Source: Pantoea sp. CCBC3-3-1 (GTDB taxonomy: Bacteria > Pseudomonadota > Gammaproteobacteria > Enterobacterales > Enterobacteriaceae). Taken from it: a stretch of DNA of 64,000 nt. The position numbers were made by a program, and so were the translations under genes. Position 1 is the first letter of the stretch, and each line of letters begins with the position of its first letter. The DNA lies in the NCBI RefSeq assembly GCF_007981265.1, contig NZ_CP034363.1, positions 558,001 to 622,000 on the forward strand, in the 5' to 3' direction. Positions 29,985 to 38,761 of this stretch are shown in pieces. The notes under the pieces were generated by a model. That model did not search any database. It had not been told where the DNA came from and saw only the letters and a list, made by a program, of their open reading frames with translations.

Positions 29985-31594
29985 GTGTTCACTCCCAGGC
30001 TTGCCAGCACGCGGTCCGCCATCAGCAGCGCCAGCGCCGTGCCGGTCAGCGTGGAGTTCACGGTAGAGGCGGAAGGCATGATGCCCGTTCCGGCAATAAA
30101 CAGGTTGGGATGATCGTGCGTGCGGCAGTCGGCATCTACCACGGAGTTATGCGCCTCTCTGCCCATGATCATCGTGCCGGTAATATGCTGATTGTTATCG
30201 TAACTACCTCGTTTGCTGTAGATCGCTTCGGTGCCGCCCATTTTGCTGACGATGCGCTGGAAATCCTGCACCGACTGGTCGTAACCCCGATGCACATACT
30301 CTGGAAAACGGTAATAAACCTCCAGTTTGGGAATGCCCCAGGCATCTTTTGCCGTTTTGCTGAGCACCACGCGGTTCTCCGGTTCTGGCAGCATCTCCAG
30401 CAGGCATTTGAGCTGCACAAAATGGGCGGCCTGCCACGCCAGTTTGTCGTTCAGCGCTTTGCCGTAATAGCCGCTTCGCACCAGACGTTCGGTGAGATAA
30501 CGCACCGGAGAGGTATTCGCCAGATCGATCCGCAGCGCCGAACGTTCAGCCCTGAAAGCACCGTCTCGCATGTTATTGATGCTGCCGGGCCGCATCGGAC
30601 CCCGACCAAACCAGACCGGTTCATCAGCATAGAACTCAACGGAAGAACCCGGATGATCCATCAGGTTGCGACCTACCATGCCCGAGCTGTTAGCCAGCCC
30701 GTGGGGAAACCGCTCGCTGGTGGAAAGCAGCAAAATTTTGGGGCTTTCGATGCCGTTAGCGGTAAGAACAAACTGCTTGCCCGTTACGCGATGGCTGGTT
30801 TTGTTGCGATCCAGAAAATGAACGGCCTGGATAACGCCGCGATCGTCCGCCTCAATACGATAAACCACGGCGTTAGCGATAATTTTTACCCCAGCATCCA
30901 AAGCCTTGCGGGCAGAAATGCCGCCGTGATACTGCGCGTCAATCGGGCACACTGGCATGCAGTTGTTGTTACCGCAGCAGGCCGGACGCCCGTCATACGG
31001 CTGGCTGTTGCGCGCCTGAGGGCCAATACCCACATCGTAGCCCGAAGAGGCCAGGCGTCGCTTGATCTGCTCAAAACCCCAGGGCAGCGGAATGCCGGGC
31101 AGCGGATAAGGCCGCGAGCGCGGCGAGTCCAGATCGCTGTCGCCGGATACGCCCATTTGATACTCCGCCTCGCAGTAATAAGGCTCCAACTGGGCATAGC
31201 TAAGCGGCCAGTCGCGACCGATGCCGTACAGCGTGTTGATGCGCATATCGTTAGGCAACAGGCGAAAAGCCTGGCCAGCCCAGTGCCAGGTTGTGCCGCC
31301 GGTGCCGCGTAAATATTGCGCCCGATAGGGATCCGGGCCTTTCTGAATCAGATAGTTGTTATCAGTAGGGATAAATTTCGGCTGCGGTGCCCAGGGCTGC
31401 GGTGGATAGGGCTCGGTAAAATCGCCTTTAAACGGCGAATTGCGAAAATATTCCACCGCTTCATCGCGCTTGATTTCCGGGCCGGATTCCAGCATCAGCA
31501 CCGACACGCCAGCCAGCGCCATTTTCAAGGCGGCGAGCGAACCGGCAATCCCTGCGCCAATCACAATGACGTCTGCGCTTAGTGACTCAGGCAT
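29981..31594 (-). CDS. FAD-dependent GMC dehydrogenase, large subunit
   Basis: The 537-residue GMC oxidoreductase has the FAD Rossmann motif VIVIGAGIAGSLAALKMALA, the GMC signature RGTGGTTWHWAGQAFRL and a C-terminal active-site pair H (NQHITGTMIMG) and N (STVNSTLTG). The segment CCGNNNCMPVCP matches the Fe-S-binding loop described for the FAD glucose and fructose dehydrogenases. The substrate cannot be read from sequence: gluconate 2-dehydrogenase-type activity is the closest general annotation, but the gallate-cluster context could mean a hydroaromatic or sugar-acid alcohol. Start 31594 overlaps the gamma subunit by 8 bases. Confidence 0.9.
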   Translation of the reverse strand: MPESLSADVIVIGAGIAGSLAALKMALAGVSVLMLESGPEIKRDEAVEYFRNSPFKGDFTEPYPPQPWAPQPKFIPTDNNYLIQKGPDPYRAQYLRGTGGTTWHWAGQAFRLLPNDMRINTLYGIGRDWPLSYAQLEPYYCEAEYQMGVSGDSDLDSPRSRPYPLPGIPLPWGFEQIKRRLASSGYDVGIGPQARNSQPYDGRPACCGNNNCMPVCPIDAQYHGGISARKALDAGVKIIANAVVYRIEADDRGVIQAVHFLDRNKTSHRVTGKQFVLTANGIESPKILLLSTSERFPHGLANSSGMVGRNLMDHPGSSVEFYADEPVWFGRGPMRPGSINNMRDGAFRAERSALRIDLANTSPVRYLTERLVRSGYYGKALNDKLAWQAAHFVQLKCLLEMLPEPENRVVLSKTAKDAWGIPKLEVYYRFPEYVHRGYDQSVQDFQRIVSKMGGTEAIYSKRGSYDNNQHITGTMIMGREAHNSVVDADCRTHDHPNLFIAGTGIMPSASTVNSTLTGTALALLMADRVLASLGVNT

Positions 31595-32102
31595 GCGAGT
31601 TCTCCTGATGAGGCGGACGGATCCAGAAGTCGGGTTCGCCTGGCGCATAGCTGGGCGGCAGCAGCGACGTTTTGACCAGCCGGTAGCTAACGATATTTTC
31701 AAAGGCGAGACACTCAGGCTGAGCAACGTTCACCACGCCAAGATACCAGCCGGAGATCAGCGCCTGGTAGAGGTCGCGCAGAGCGGATGACTGCTGAGCG
31801 ATAACCGCCAGCAGCGCGTTTCCCTGAAGATCTGGCTGACTGGTGAGCAGGGCGCTCAGGCGCTGTATATCCCCGTCGGGATCGTCAAATTGCAGATGCA
31901 GCCAGCTGTAAAGACGCCGGGCCAGTAACGGATCGGGCTGCGCCATGCCGGTCAGCATCTGCGAGAGAGTCATAAAGTGCGCCGGCACGCTGATGGCCTC
32001 AGCCGGTGGCGCATAAGCGAAAACGGGCAGCCACCGGGCGGCGATGCTGGCGGCAAAAAGCCCCGCCGAGCCGGCTAAAAGCCGGCGACGTGTAAGTGAC
32101 AT
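31587..32102 (-). CDS. Tat-exported gamma subunit of the GMC dehydrogenase
   Basis: The 171-residue protein has a twin-arginine signal MSLTRRRLLAGSAGLFAAS and resembles the small subunit of three-component fructose/sorbitol/gluconate dehydrogenases. That subunit chaperones and carries the folded FAD subunit, which lacks its own signal, through the Tat pathway. Gene order small-FAD-cytochrome with short overlaps supports one complex at the periplasmic face of the inner membrane. Confidence 0.85.
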   Translation of the reverse strand: MSLTRRRLLAGSAGLFAASIAARWLPVFAYAPPAEAISVPAHFMTLSQMLTGMAQPDPLLARRLYSWLHLQFDDPDGDIQRLSALLTSQPDLQGNALLAVIAQQSSALRDLYQALISGWYLGVVNVAQPECLAFENIVSYRLVKTSLLPPSYAPGEPDFWIRPPHQENSHA

Positions 32103-32125
32103 GAAGGGATCCTTGTGAAGGCGGG

Positions 32126-32566
32126 TCAGTTCAGCGTGGCAGCTGCGGATTCTGACGCCGAATTGTCCAGTTCCTGTTTGGGTGTACTGACGCCTACTGC
32201 GCCGACAACTTCACCGTGGAGGGTAAGGGGAAAGCCGCCACCGAGGGCGACCGCCTGAGGGATAGCCAGCACGCTGGTTTCACCCTTTTGCAGCCGTTGC
32301 ATAAATTTCAGCGTTGGCGTGCGGTAAAGCGCCGAGGTGCGGGCTTTGCCGATCGAAGCCTGCACACAGCCGGGCGGCGCGTTATCAAAACGCTGGAAGG
32401 CCAGCAGCAGGCCGCTGCTGTCAACGACGGCCACGCAGCCAGTGCTGTTGGCGGCGGAAAGCTGGCTTTTTACCTGACTGATGATCCGGCCGGTTTGCGC
32501 CGTATCAGGGGTTGCCGCGCTACATTGAGCGGCGGCAGCCAGCAGTAAAGCGAAACGAAATTTCAT
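32126..32566 (-). CDS. Periplasmic GlcG/HbpS-like heme-binding family protein
   Basis: The 146-residue protein has a signal peptide (MKFRFALLLAAAAQCSAATP) and a GlcG/HbpS fold with SGLLLAFQRFDNAPPGCVQA and GGGFPLTLHGEVVGAVGVS. Members are found in many oxidative-catabolism clusters and bind heme or cobalamin-like ligands; the role here is unknown. It starts one codon after the preceding dehydrogenase stop and lies between the aromatic-acid genes and the three-subunit dehydrogenase, linking them in one run. Confidence 0.8.
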   Translation of the reverse strand: MKFRFALLLAAAAQCSAATPDTAQTGRIISQVKSQLSAANSTGCVAVVDSSGLLLAFQRFDNAPPGCVQASIGKARTSALYRTPTLKFMQRLQKGETSVLAIPQAVALGGGFPLTLHGEVVGAVGVSTPKQELDNSASESAAATLN

Positions 32567-32567
32567 A

Positions 32568-33452
32568 TCACTCCTTCGGATAAATGCGTTCCAGCGCCTG
32601 CTGCCAGACAAACGGCTTCAGCTGTTGATAATGCAGCCCGCGCAGGGCAATGGCATCCACCAGTCCCTGCTGTGTGGCGACAATGCCCAGGCTCATTGCT
32701 GGCGAAACGTTAACGTCCTGCAATGTTTGCACCACTTCACGCATCTCTTCAGCGCGTCGCTGTCCATGTTCGGCCACCCGGCTAATCAGGTAGTCCGGCA
32801 GCGTCGTATTCCAGCCCAGCGAGGGGAAACTGGCGTGCAGAGAATCCAGCACCGCCTGCTCAACGCCATACTGACGGGCGGCGCTCAGGCATTCTGTGGT
32901 CAGCGCTTCCAGTCCTTTGATCATCACGCTGCGGCACATTTTAATCGCCGAGGCTTCGCCGACGTCGCGGCTGCGATACTGACTGTTGAAACCCAGTTCA
33001 CGCAGCTGTCCGTCGATCGTTTCGGCCGTCGTGCCGCCAAGCAGCAGCGGGGTTTGCAAACGCTGAGGCGGCACCGGTGCCATCACCGCAACGTCGATAT
33101 AGGCCGCGCCTGCGGCTTCCACGATCTCTGCCGCTGCCAGCTTGGTGGCGGGCGCAACCGAGTTCAGATCCAGAAAGGTTTGTCCGGCTTTCAGATTGGA
33201 CGCGGCGGTCAGCGCCACGTTCAGCGCTTCAGAAGCCGTTACCGTCGAGAAAATCAGGCTGGCGTTTTGCAAGGCTTCGTCGAGCGAACGAGCGAGGCGA
33301 ACGCCCGACGCCGCTGCTTTCTGTTCCATTTCCTGACGGGTTTCAGCGTTAAGCAGTTTGCGGTCCCAAACGGTCACTGTTGCATGAGCCGCCAGATCAC
33401 GGGCAAGAATGCCGCCCGCTTCGCCGAAGCCGATAAAAGAGATATTTATCAT
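32568..33452 (-). CDS. NAD(P)-binding 6-phosphogluconate-dehydrogenase-like protein with DUF1932 domain
   Basis: The 294-residue protein begins with the Rossmann motif ISFIGFGEAGGILARDL and ends in a helical DUF1932-type domain (GLEALTTECLSAARQYGVEQ). Family members oxidise or reduce beta-hydroxy acids. In this operon, 15 bases after galD, a substrate related to 4-carboxy-4-hydroxy-2-oxoadipate or a side product is a reasonable guess. It is not similar to the class of LigC dehydrogenases. Confidence 0.78.
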   Translation of the reverse strand: MINISFIGFGEAGGILARDLAAHATVTVWDRKLLNAETRQEMEQKAAASGVRLARSLDEALQNASLIFSTVTASEALNVALTAASNLKAGQTFLDLNSVAPATKLAAAEIVEAAGAAYIDVAVMAPVPPQRLQTPLLLGGTTAETIDGQLRELGFNSQYRSRDVGEASAIKMCRSVMIKGLEALTTECLSAARQYGVEQAVLDSLHASFPSLGWNTTLPDYLISRVAEHGQRRAEEMREVVQTLQDVNVSPAMSLGIVATQQGLVDAIALRGLHYQQLKPFVWQQALERIYPKE

Positions 33453-33467
33453 GGCAGTAATCCTTAT

Positions 33468-34610
33468 TTACGAGGAAGGGAGGGTCACCTCAAAGTGGTA
33501 GCCCGCCAGCTGGGCGTTCTGTTCACCGATGGTGGCTGGCCAGACTGCGGCCGGGATCATCACTTCGCCAGCAAAAATCAGCCGCGCCGTACGCAGCAAT
33601 CCTGCGCCGGTCAGCGCGTGCTGCTCGTTACGCCTTAGCAGCACGCTGAATTCGCCGGTGGGATGCTCCACGCTCAGACGTTGCGACAGCGCGTCGGTGA
33701 CGTTTGCCAGCCCGTCCGCCACGCTTCCCGCCAGCAGGCAGGCGCTGGCAACGCTAACCGCGCCCAGTACGCCTATCGAAGCGTGGCAGCGATGCGGAAT
33801 AAAAGTGCGGCTGCCGATCGTTCCACCCGCCCGGGGTTCGGCCAGCAGCGTCATCTTAGGTACGGTGCGCTGGCTGACATCACCCAGATTCATCAACGGC
33901 CCGGCCTGAAGGCGGATCGCTTCCAGACGATCTTTAAGCTGCCGATCGGCATCCAGCTCTTCGCGGGTTTCATAACCGCTGCGTCCCAGATCGGCAGCCC
34001 GCACCAGCACCACCGGCATGCCGTTGTCGATGCAGGTCACGTCGATGCCGTCAAAACGATCGCGAACCTGACCGGTGGGCAGCAACGCGCCGCAGCTGGA
34101 ACCGGCAATATCGCTGAAGTTCAGCAGCACTTCCGCCGCCGTTCCCGGCACGCCATCGATTTTCAGGTCGCCGTCGTAATCCACCTGGCCCAGCGGCGTG
34201 GCAACCTGAGCGATTGCGATCTGCCCGGTGTTTTCCATAAAGATCCGCACGCTGGTCTGCGGATCGGTAGCCGCAATCAGGCCACGCTCCAGCGCGAACG
34301 GGCCAACTGCCGCGAGGATGTTGCCGCAGTTTTGCCCGTAATCCACGCTGGCCCGATCGACGTTGACCTGAGCGAACAGATAATCGACATCGGCATCCGG
34401 GCGGGCAGAGCGGCGCACGATCGCGACTTTACTGGTCAGCGGATCGGCACCGCCCAGGCCGTCGATCTGGCGACTGTCCGGCGATCCCATCACCGCCAGC
34501 AAAACGCGATCGCGCAGATCCCGATCTTCTGGCAAATCTTCCGCCAGGAAGCAGGCGGCTTTTGAGGTTCCCCCGCGCATCAACAGGCAGGGAATGCGGC
34601 GCTGGCGCAT
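33468..34610 (-). CDS. galD: 4-oxalomesaconate tautomerase (PrpF family)
   Basis: The 380-residue protein is a PrpF/diaminopimelate-epimerase-fold isomerase. It opens MRQRRIPCLLMRGGTSKAAC and has the paired active-site cysteines expected for the fold (RGGTSKAAC and the later SIGVLGAVSVASACL region, to be confirmed). GalD converts the keto form of 4-oxalomesaconate to the enol form used by GalB. The start at 34610 is 1 base after the galC stop. Confidence 0.88.
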   Translation of the reverse strand: MRQRRIPCLLMRGGTSKAACFLAEDLPEDRDLRDRVLLAVMGSPDSRQIDGLGGADPLTSKVAIVRRSARPDADVDYLFAQVNVDRASVDYGQNCGNILAAVGPFALERGLIAATDPQTSVRIFMENTGQIAIAQVATPLGQVDYDGDLKIDGVPGTAAEVLLNFSDIAGSSCGALLPTGQVRDRFDGIDVTCIDNGMPVVLVRAADLGRSGYETREELDADRQLKDRLEAIRLQAGPLMNLGDVSQRTVPKMTLLAEPRAGGTIGSRTFIPHRCHASIGVLGAVSVASACLLAGSVADGLANVTDALSQRLSVEHPTGEFSVLLRRNEQHALTGAGLLRTARLIFAGEVMIPAAVWPATIGEQNAQLAGYHFEVTLPSS

Positions 34611-34611
34611 A

Positions 34612-35325
34612 TCAGTTCTCCAGATCGTCGGCGCTGTCCACATAGCGCAAGCCTTTTTCCGCCAGGCGCGGCCGCATCTGATAAATATCCAGACCCAGCT
34701 CGCCCGCCGCCATCCGCGCACGCTTGCTCTCTTCCAGCTCTTCACGCTGGCGGGCGCTCTCGGCTACGCGGGCAGCTTCGGCGCGCGCCACCACGACCAC
34801 GCCGTCGTCATCCGCGACGATCACATCGCCAGGATTAACCAGCTGGCCCGCGCAAATCACCGGCACGTTGACCGATCCGAGCGTCTCCTTTACCGTTCCC
34901 TGGGCGTAAATCGCCCGTGACCAGACGGCAAAGCCCATCTCCCGCAGCGTCCGCGAATCTCTCACACCGTGATCGGCAATCAGCCCGATAACGCCGCGAG
35001 CCTGCAAGGAAGTCGCCAGCAGATCGCCGAAGAAGCCGTCCACACAGGGAGAAGTGGGCACGGCCACCAGAATATCGCCCGGCTGACACTGTTCCACGGC
35101 AACGTGAAACATCCAGTTGTCGCCAGGTGCCAGCAGCACGGTGACCGCGCTGCCCGCGATACCCTTATCCTGCTGAACCGGACGGATAGCGGGATCGAGC
35201 AGGCCTTTTCGCCCCTGGGCTTCATGAACGGTTGCCACACCAGAAGCCGCCAGCGAGGCGATGTCCCGTGCTGCGGCACGCTGGATATTGCGCACCACCA
35301 CGCCTTTTTTACCGAGCTGACTCAT
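34612..35325 (-). CDS. galC: 4-carboxy-4-hydroxy-2-oxoadipate aldolase (RraA-like)
   Basis: The 237-residue protein belongs to the RraA/HMG aldolase family, divalent-metal class II aldolases. The metal/active-site segment [20 protein letters not shown] includes the conserved GxxxDxxxRD pattern. It cleaves CHA to pyruvate and oxaloacetate, the last step of the gallate/protocatechuate 4,5-cleavage path. The start ([13 protein letters not shown], 35325) overlaps the galB stop by four bases; the longer frame has no homology at its N terminus. Confidence 0.9.
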   Translation of the reverse strand: MSQLGKKGVVVRNIQRAAARDIASLAASGVATVHEAQGRKGLLDPAIRPVQQDKGIAGSAVTVLLAPGDNWMFHVAVEQCQPGDILVAVPTSPCVDGFFGDLLATSLQARGVIGLIADHGVRDSRTLREMGFAVWSRAIYAQGTVKETLGSVNVPVICAGQLVNPGDVIVADDDGVVVVARAEAARVAESARQREELEESKRARMAAGELGLDIYQMRPRLAEKGLRYVDSADDLEN

Positions 35326-36059
35326 GCCAGATCCTCCGTCACGCGTGGGAAGATGCTTTGATAGCCTTCGCCATAAACGATGTCGCGCGCGGCAGTGATG
35401 CCGACGTTGCGTTTGGCCTGAACGCCTCGCTGTTGGGCAACGCGGGTGTAGTATTCCCACAGGTGTTCCTGACCGGCCATGCACTGGATGGCGGCGTATT
35501 TTTTATCCCACACGCTGGTAATATCCAGCAGCACGTCCGGCTTCCAGTTGCACTGTTCAGGCTGGTGCGGCTCAAAGCAGTAGACCGGCGGCGCGGCAAC
35601 AATTTTTTCGCCGGGACGATAGCCTTCGGCCTGGGCAATGATGCGTGCTTCCTGCGCCAGATGCGTTGCCATCGGGTGATCGTAGTTATAAGGATCATGC
35701 AGCGAGTGGCTGAGCACAAAGTGCGGCTGGATGCGGCGGTAGACGTCCGCCAGGCGGAACAGCGCCTCTTTATCGGCACGCAGCGGGTAATCACCCATAT
35801 CAAAAAATTCGATGCTGGCACCGAGGATTTCAGCGGCGGCCAGTGCTTCGCTACGGCGCGCTTCTTTGACTTTTTCTTCCGTCATGTTGCCTTTGCGCCA
35901 CAGTTTGGCGGATTCGCCACGTTCGCCAAACGAGAGGCAGACGACGTGAACGCTATAGCCCTGCTGCTGATGCAGCGCGATAGCACCGCCTGCACGCCAG
36001 ACGAAATCGGCAGAGTGAGCACTGACCACCAGCGCGGTTTTTTCAGAGTTTGCAGTCAT
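35322..36059 (-). CDS. galB: 4-oxalomesaconate hydratase (PIG-L/LmbE-like)
   Basis: The 245-residue protein resembles Pseudomonas putida GalB, a zinc-dependent hydratase of the PIG-L/LmbE fold unrelated to LigJ hydratases. Metal-binding residues are in [13 protein letters not shown] and [20 protein letters not shown]. It hydrates oxalomesaconate to 4-carboxy-4-hydroxy-2-oxoadipate. It heads the galB-galC-galD unit and diverges from galR across 127 bases, where regulator binding sites should lie. Confidence 0.9.
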   Translation of the reverse strand: MTANSEKTALVVSAHSADFVWRAGGAIALHQQQGYSVHVVCLSFGERGESAKLWRKGNMTEEKVKEARRSEALAAAEILGASIEFFDMGDYPLRADKEALFRLADVYRRIQPHFVLSHSLHDPYNYDHPMATHLAQEARIIAQAEGYRPGEKIVAAPPVYCFEPHQPEQCNWKPDVLLDITSVWDKKYAAIQCMAGQEHLWEYYTRVAQQRGVQAKRNVGITAARDIVYGEGYQSIFPRVTEDLA

Positions 36060-36186
36060 TTTCAGGTTCCTTTGCGTTTTTTTTCATGCTGGCACTCAGG
36101 GCGTTCTGGCGATAATTCATTTGTTTGCAGCAGGTATGCGTTTTATTTATAGTGCGGGTCAGATCAAGCTTTAAAAAGGGCGCGAA

Positions 36187-37425
36187 ATGCCGCAGGAAAT
36201 CACCCGAAGTGAGCTGGTAAACCTGATGCAAATCAGGGCGTTTGTGCAAGTTGTCAGTCAGGGAAGCGTGTCGAAAGCGGCCGATGAATTATTTCGTACT
36301 CAGTCTGCGGTAACCCGTGCAATTCGTGATCTGGAACTCACTTTGGCGGTACCGCTGTTCGAGCGTCACGCAGGCGGCATGCGTTTGACCGATCTCGGCA
36401 ACTGCATTTTGCCGCGCGCCAAAAGGGCGATGGAAGAGTTGCATCTGATCCCGCATCAGCTGGCCCGCCTGTTAGCCAAAAGTAGCGATAAGGCCGAAGC
36501 GGAACCGCTGTGGCTTTATAACGTCCGGCGGCTGCAAATTTTTATCACGCTTTGCCAGACGCGCCATATGCAGTCGGTCGCTATGCAGCTTGGGCTAAGC
36601 CAGCCTGCGGTCAGTGCCGCGCTAAAAGTGTTGGAAAACGGGGCGGGAGTCGCGCTGCTGGAACGCACGCCGCACGGTATGGTGCCTTCGCTTGCCGGAC
36701 GGGAGATTGAACCTGGGATCCGCAGGGCGCTGAACGAGCTGCGCCATATCCCGGCTGATATTGCGGCCAGAAAGGGGATCCTGACGGGCACGGTCAGAGT
36801 GGGCGCGCTGCCGCTGGGACGGACGCGCCTGTTGCCTCAGGCCATTGTCCGGCTGACCGAACGCTATCCGGGGATCAAAGTCGTCACCAGCGAAAGTGCC
36901 TGGGGCATGCTGGCTGCGGAAATGCGCTCGGGCGATATCGATTTTATTTTTGGCGCGCTGCGTAACACCCTGGATATCAGAGACATCAGCAGCGAGACGC
37001 TGTTCTCGGAAGAGATGGTGCTGGTGGCGAGGCGCGATCATCCGCTGGCAAAAAAGGCCGACATTATGCAGGCATTGCCCCAGGCGCGTTGGGTGCTGCC
37101 TCGTTCCGCCACGCCCGCGCGCAGCCTGCTGAATAACTGCTTCGTCGCCATGGGGATCCCCGCGCCCGATCCGGTCATCGAGAGCGGCGACCTGGCTTTG
37201 GTGCGTGGCCTGCTGCGTGACTCAGATATGCTGGCAGCCGTGTCCCGCCATCAGCTGGAAGTGGAGCTGGCTTCGGGCGAGCTGATCGCGCTGCCGATCC
37301 CGCTGCCCAATACAAACCGTCCTATCGGCCTGAGCTACCGCACCGGCTGTCTGCATTCTCCTGCCGCAGACGCGCTGATTGGCTTTCTGCGCGAGGTCTG
37401 CCAGGCAGAAGGCCGCTTTGAATAA
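36187..37425 (+). CDS. galR: LysR-type regulator with two tandem HTH domains, probable GalR
   Basis: The 412-residue protein is about 100 residues longer than a normal LysR protein because it carries two LysR HTH units. The first (about residues 14-73) reads FVQVVSQGSVSKAADELF and TQSAVTRAIRDLE; the second (about 114-171) reads LQIFITLCQTRHMQSVAMQL and SQPAVSAALKVLE. The effector-binding domain follows from about 190. It sits divergent to galB and next to aroQ/galA, so regulation by gallate or a related acid is expected. Confidence 0.82.
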   Translation: MPQEITRSELVNLMQIRAFVQVVSQGSVSKAADELFRTQSAVTRAIRDLELTLAVPLFERHAGGMRLTDLGNCILPRAKRAMEELHLIPHQLARLLAKSSDKAEAEPLWLYNVRRLQIFITLCQTRHMQSVAMQLGLSQPAVSAALKVLENGAGVALLERTPHGMVPSLAGREIEPGIRRALNELRHIPADIAARKGILTGTVRVGALPLGRTRLLPQAIVRLTERYPGIKVVTSESAWGMLAAEMRSGDIDFIFGALRNTLDIRDISSETLFSEEMVLVARRDHPLAKKADIMQALPQARWVLPRSATPARSLLNNCFVAMGIPAPDPVIESGDLALVRGLLRDSDMLAAVSRHQLEVELASGELIALPIPLPNTNRPIGLSYRTGCLHSPAADALIGFLREVCQAEGRFE

Positions 37426-37494
37426 CAGATCGCCTGCGGGAAGCCAACGGCTGCTGTCATTCTCCCGGCACGCCGTCATAAAAGGGCTGAAATG

Positions 37495-37926
37495 TTATTC
37501 CACCCTGGCGGCCTCCATCAGCGCATAGCGATAGCCGCGAATGCCATAACCGCAGATCACCCCTTGCGCCACATCCGAAAGGTAAGAGTGATGGCGGAAC
37601 GGTTCGCGCTTATGCACGTTAGTAATGTGTACTTCCCACAGCGGCAGAGCAACGCCCGTTACCGCATCGCGGATAGCGACTGAAGTGTGGGTCCAGGCGG
37701 CGGGGTTGATCACCAGCGCCTGCGCCTGATGGCGCGCCTGCTGGATCCAGTCGATCATTTCGCCTTCGTGGTTGGTCTGGCGGAAGTCGATAGCGATATC
37801 CAGTTCAGCAGCGGTGGCCCGGCATAGTTGCTCTACCGTGGCCAGCGTATCGCTGCCGTAGGTTTGCGGCTCCCGCGTACCCAGTAAATTCAGGTTTGGC
37901 CCGTTCAGGACAAAAACAGTTTTCAT
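37495..37926 (-). CDS. aroQ: Type II 3-dehydroquinate dehydratase
   Basis: The 143-residue protein shows the type II dehydroquinase blocks VFVLNGPNLNLLGTREPQTY (catalytic tyrosine), INPAAWTHTSVAIRDAV and EVHITNVHKREPFRHHSYLS (catalytic histidine in EVHITN). It converts 3-dehydroquinate and 3-dehydroshikimate into each other. Enteric shikimate synthesis normally uses type I AroD, so a type II copy inside an aromatic-acid cluster points to a catabolic role in quinate or shikimate use. The start at 37926 follows the amidohydrolase stop by 10 bases. Confidence 0.9.
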   Translation of the reverse strand: MKTVFVLNGPNLNLLGTREPQTYGSDTLATVEQLCRATAAELDIAIDFRQTNHEGEMIDWIQQARHQAQALVINPAAWTHTSVAIRDAVTGVALPLWEVHITNVHKREPFRHHSYLSDVAQGVICGYGIRGYRYALMEAARVE

Positions 37927-37936
37927 TGGTCTCTCC

Positions 37937-38761
37937 TCAGTCATCAAAGCCAAAAAGGCGATACGGCGTCTCCCACATCACCTGGCGACGCGTGTTCATC
38001 TCAGGGATCAGCTTCTCCATCAGCATCAGTTGGGTGCCCATCTCCATCCTTTCAGTGGCGCGCAGAAACGGCCAGTCGGATCCCCACATGCAGTTTTCAG
38101 CCCCGAAGGCTTCCAGCAGCGCCAGAAGATAAGGCTGGGCATCGCGCCACGGATAAGCCTGGCGGGAAAATTTCGCCAGCCCGGAAAGCTTGACGAAGGT
38201 GCGCTGCTGACCGGCCAGTGAAAGCAGAGCCTGAAACGCGGGCTGATCCAGCCCGGCATTGACCTCAGGACGGCCGCTGTGGTCGAACAGCAGCCTGGTG
38301 CGCGTGCGTTTCAGCAGCGGCATCAACGCCAGCAGCTGGTCGTCCTGCACCTGAACCTGCGCGAACATATCCAGTTCTGCCAGGCGGCCCATCAGTCCAT
38401 CCAGCTGAAGAAAAGGCGCGGTGCCAAGCATGGCGACATTAAAAGCGATGCCGACCACCCCCTGGCTTTTCAGCGTTGCCAGCGTCTCGCTGTCGACGTC
38501 GAAGCGGGTGACGGCAATGCCTTTATGCCGTCCCTGGCCCTGTTGCAGCGTGTCCAGCAAACAGCGGTTATCGGTGTTGTAAGCCGAGGTTGGCCCGACA
38601 ATCAGCGAATGGCGAATGTTGTAGGCTTCCATCGCCGCACGATAACCGGCCGGCGTCGCCAGCTCGTGGCCCGCCGGCTGATAGCTGCTGGAGGCATCGT
38701 AAGGAAAGCGCGCCGGATCGAAGACGTGATGATGGCAGTCGATAACGGGAAAATCATTCAT
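37937..38761 (-). CDS. Amidohydrolase, 2-pyrone-4,6-dicarboxylate lactonase-like
   Basis: The 274-residue metal-dependent hydrolase has the barrel segments VIDCHHHVFDP (metal HxH), RLLFDHSGRPEV and CMWGSDWPFLRA (catalytic Asp). This is the pattern of LigI-type PDC hydrolases and their amidohydrolase-2 relatives. Gallate dioxygenation can also yield 2-pyrone-4,6-dicarboxylate, which such an enzyme would open to oxalomesaconate. The ATG overlaps the galA stop (ATGA). Specific activity is inferred. Confidence 0.78.
   Translation of the reverse strand: MNDFPVIDCHHHVFDPARFPYDASSSYQPAGHELATPAGYRAAMEAYNIRHSLIVGPTSAYNTDNRCLLDTLQQGQGRHKGIAVTRFDVDSETLATLKSQGVVGIAFNVAMLGTAPFLQLDGLMGRLAELDMFAQVQVQDDQLLALMPLLKRTRTRLLFDHSGRPEVNAGLDQPAFQALLSLAGQQRTFVKLSGLAKFSRQAYPWRDAQPYLLALLEAFGAENCMWGSDWPFLRATERMEMGTQLMLMEKLIPEMNTRRQVMWETPYRLFGFDD

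Noticed and set aside
29954..31312. 452-codon plus-strand ORF opposite the GMC dehydrogenase
   Set aside because: It is the antisense frame of a well-supported GMC flavoprotein gene and has no recognisable domain or start signal.
28689..31594. Naming the dehydrogenase gluconate 2-dehydrogenase
   Set aside because: The architecture fits several sugar and sugar-alcohol dehydrogenases, and the substrate cannot be read from the sequence.
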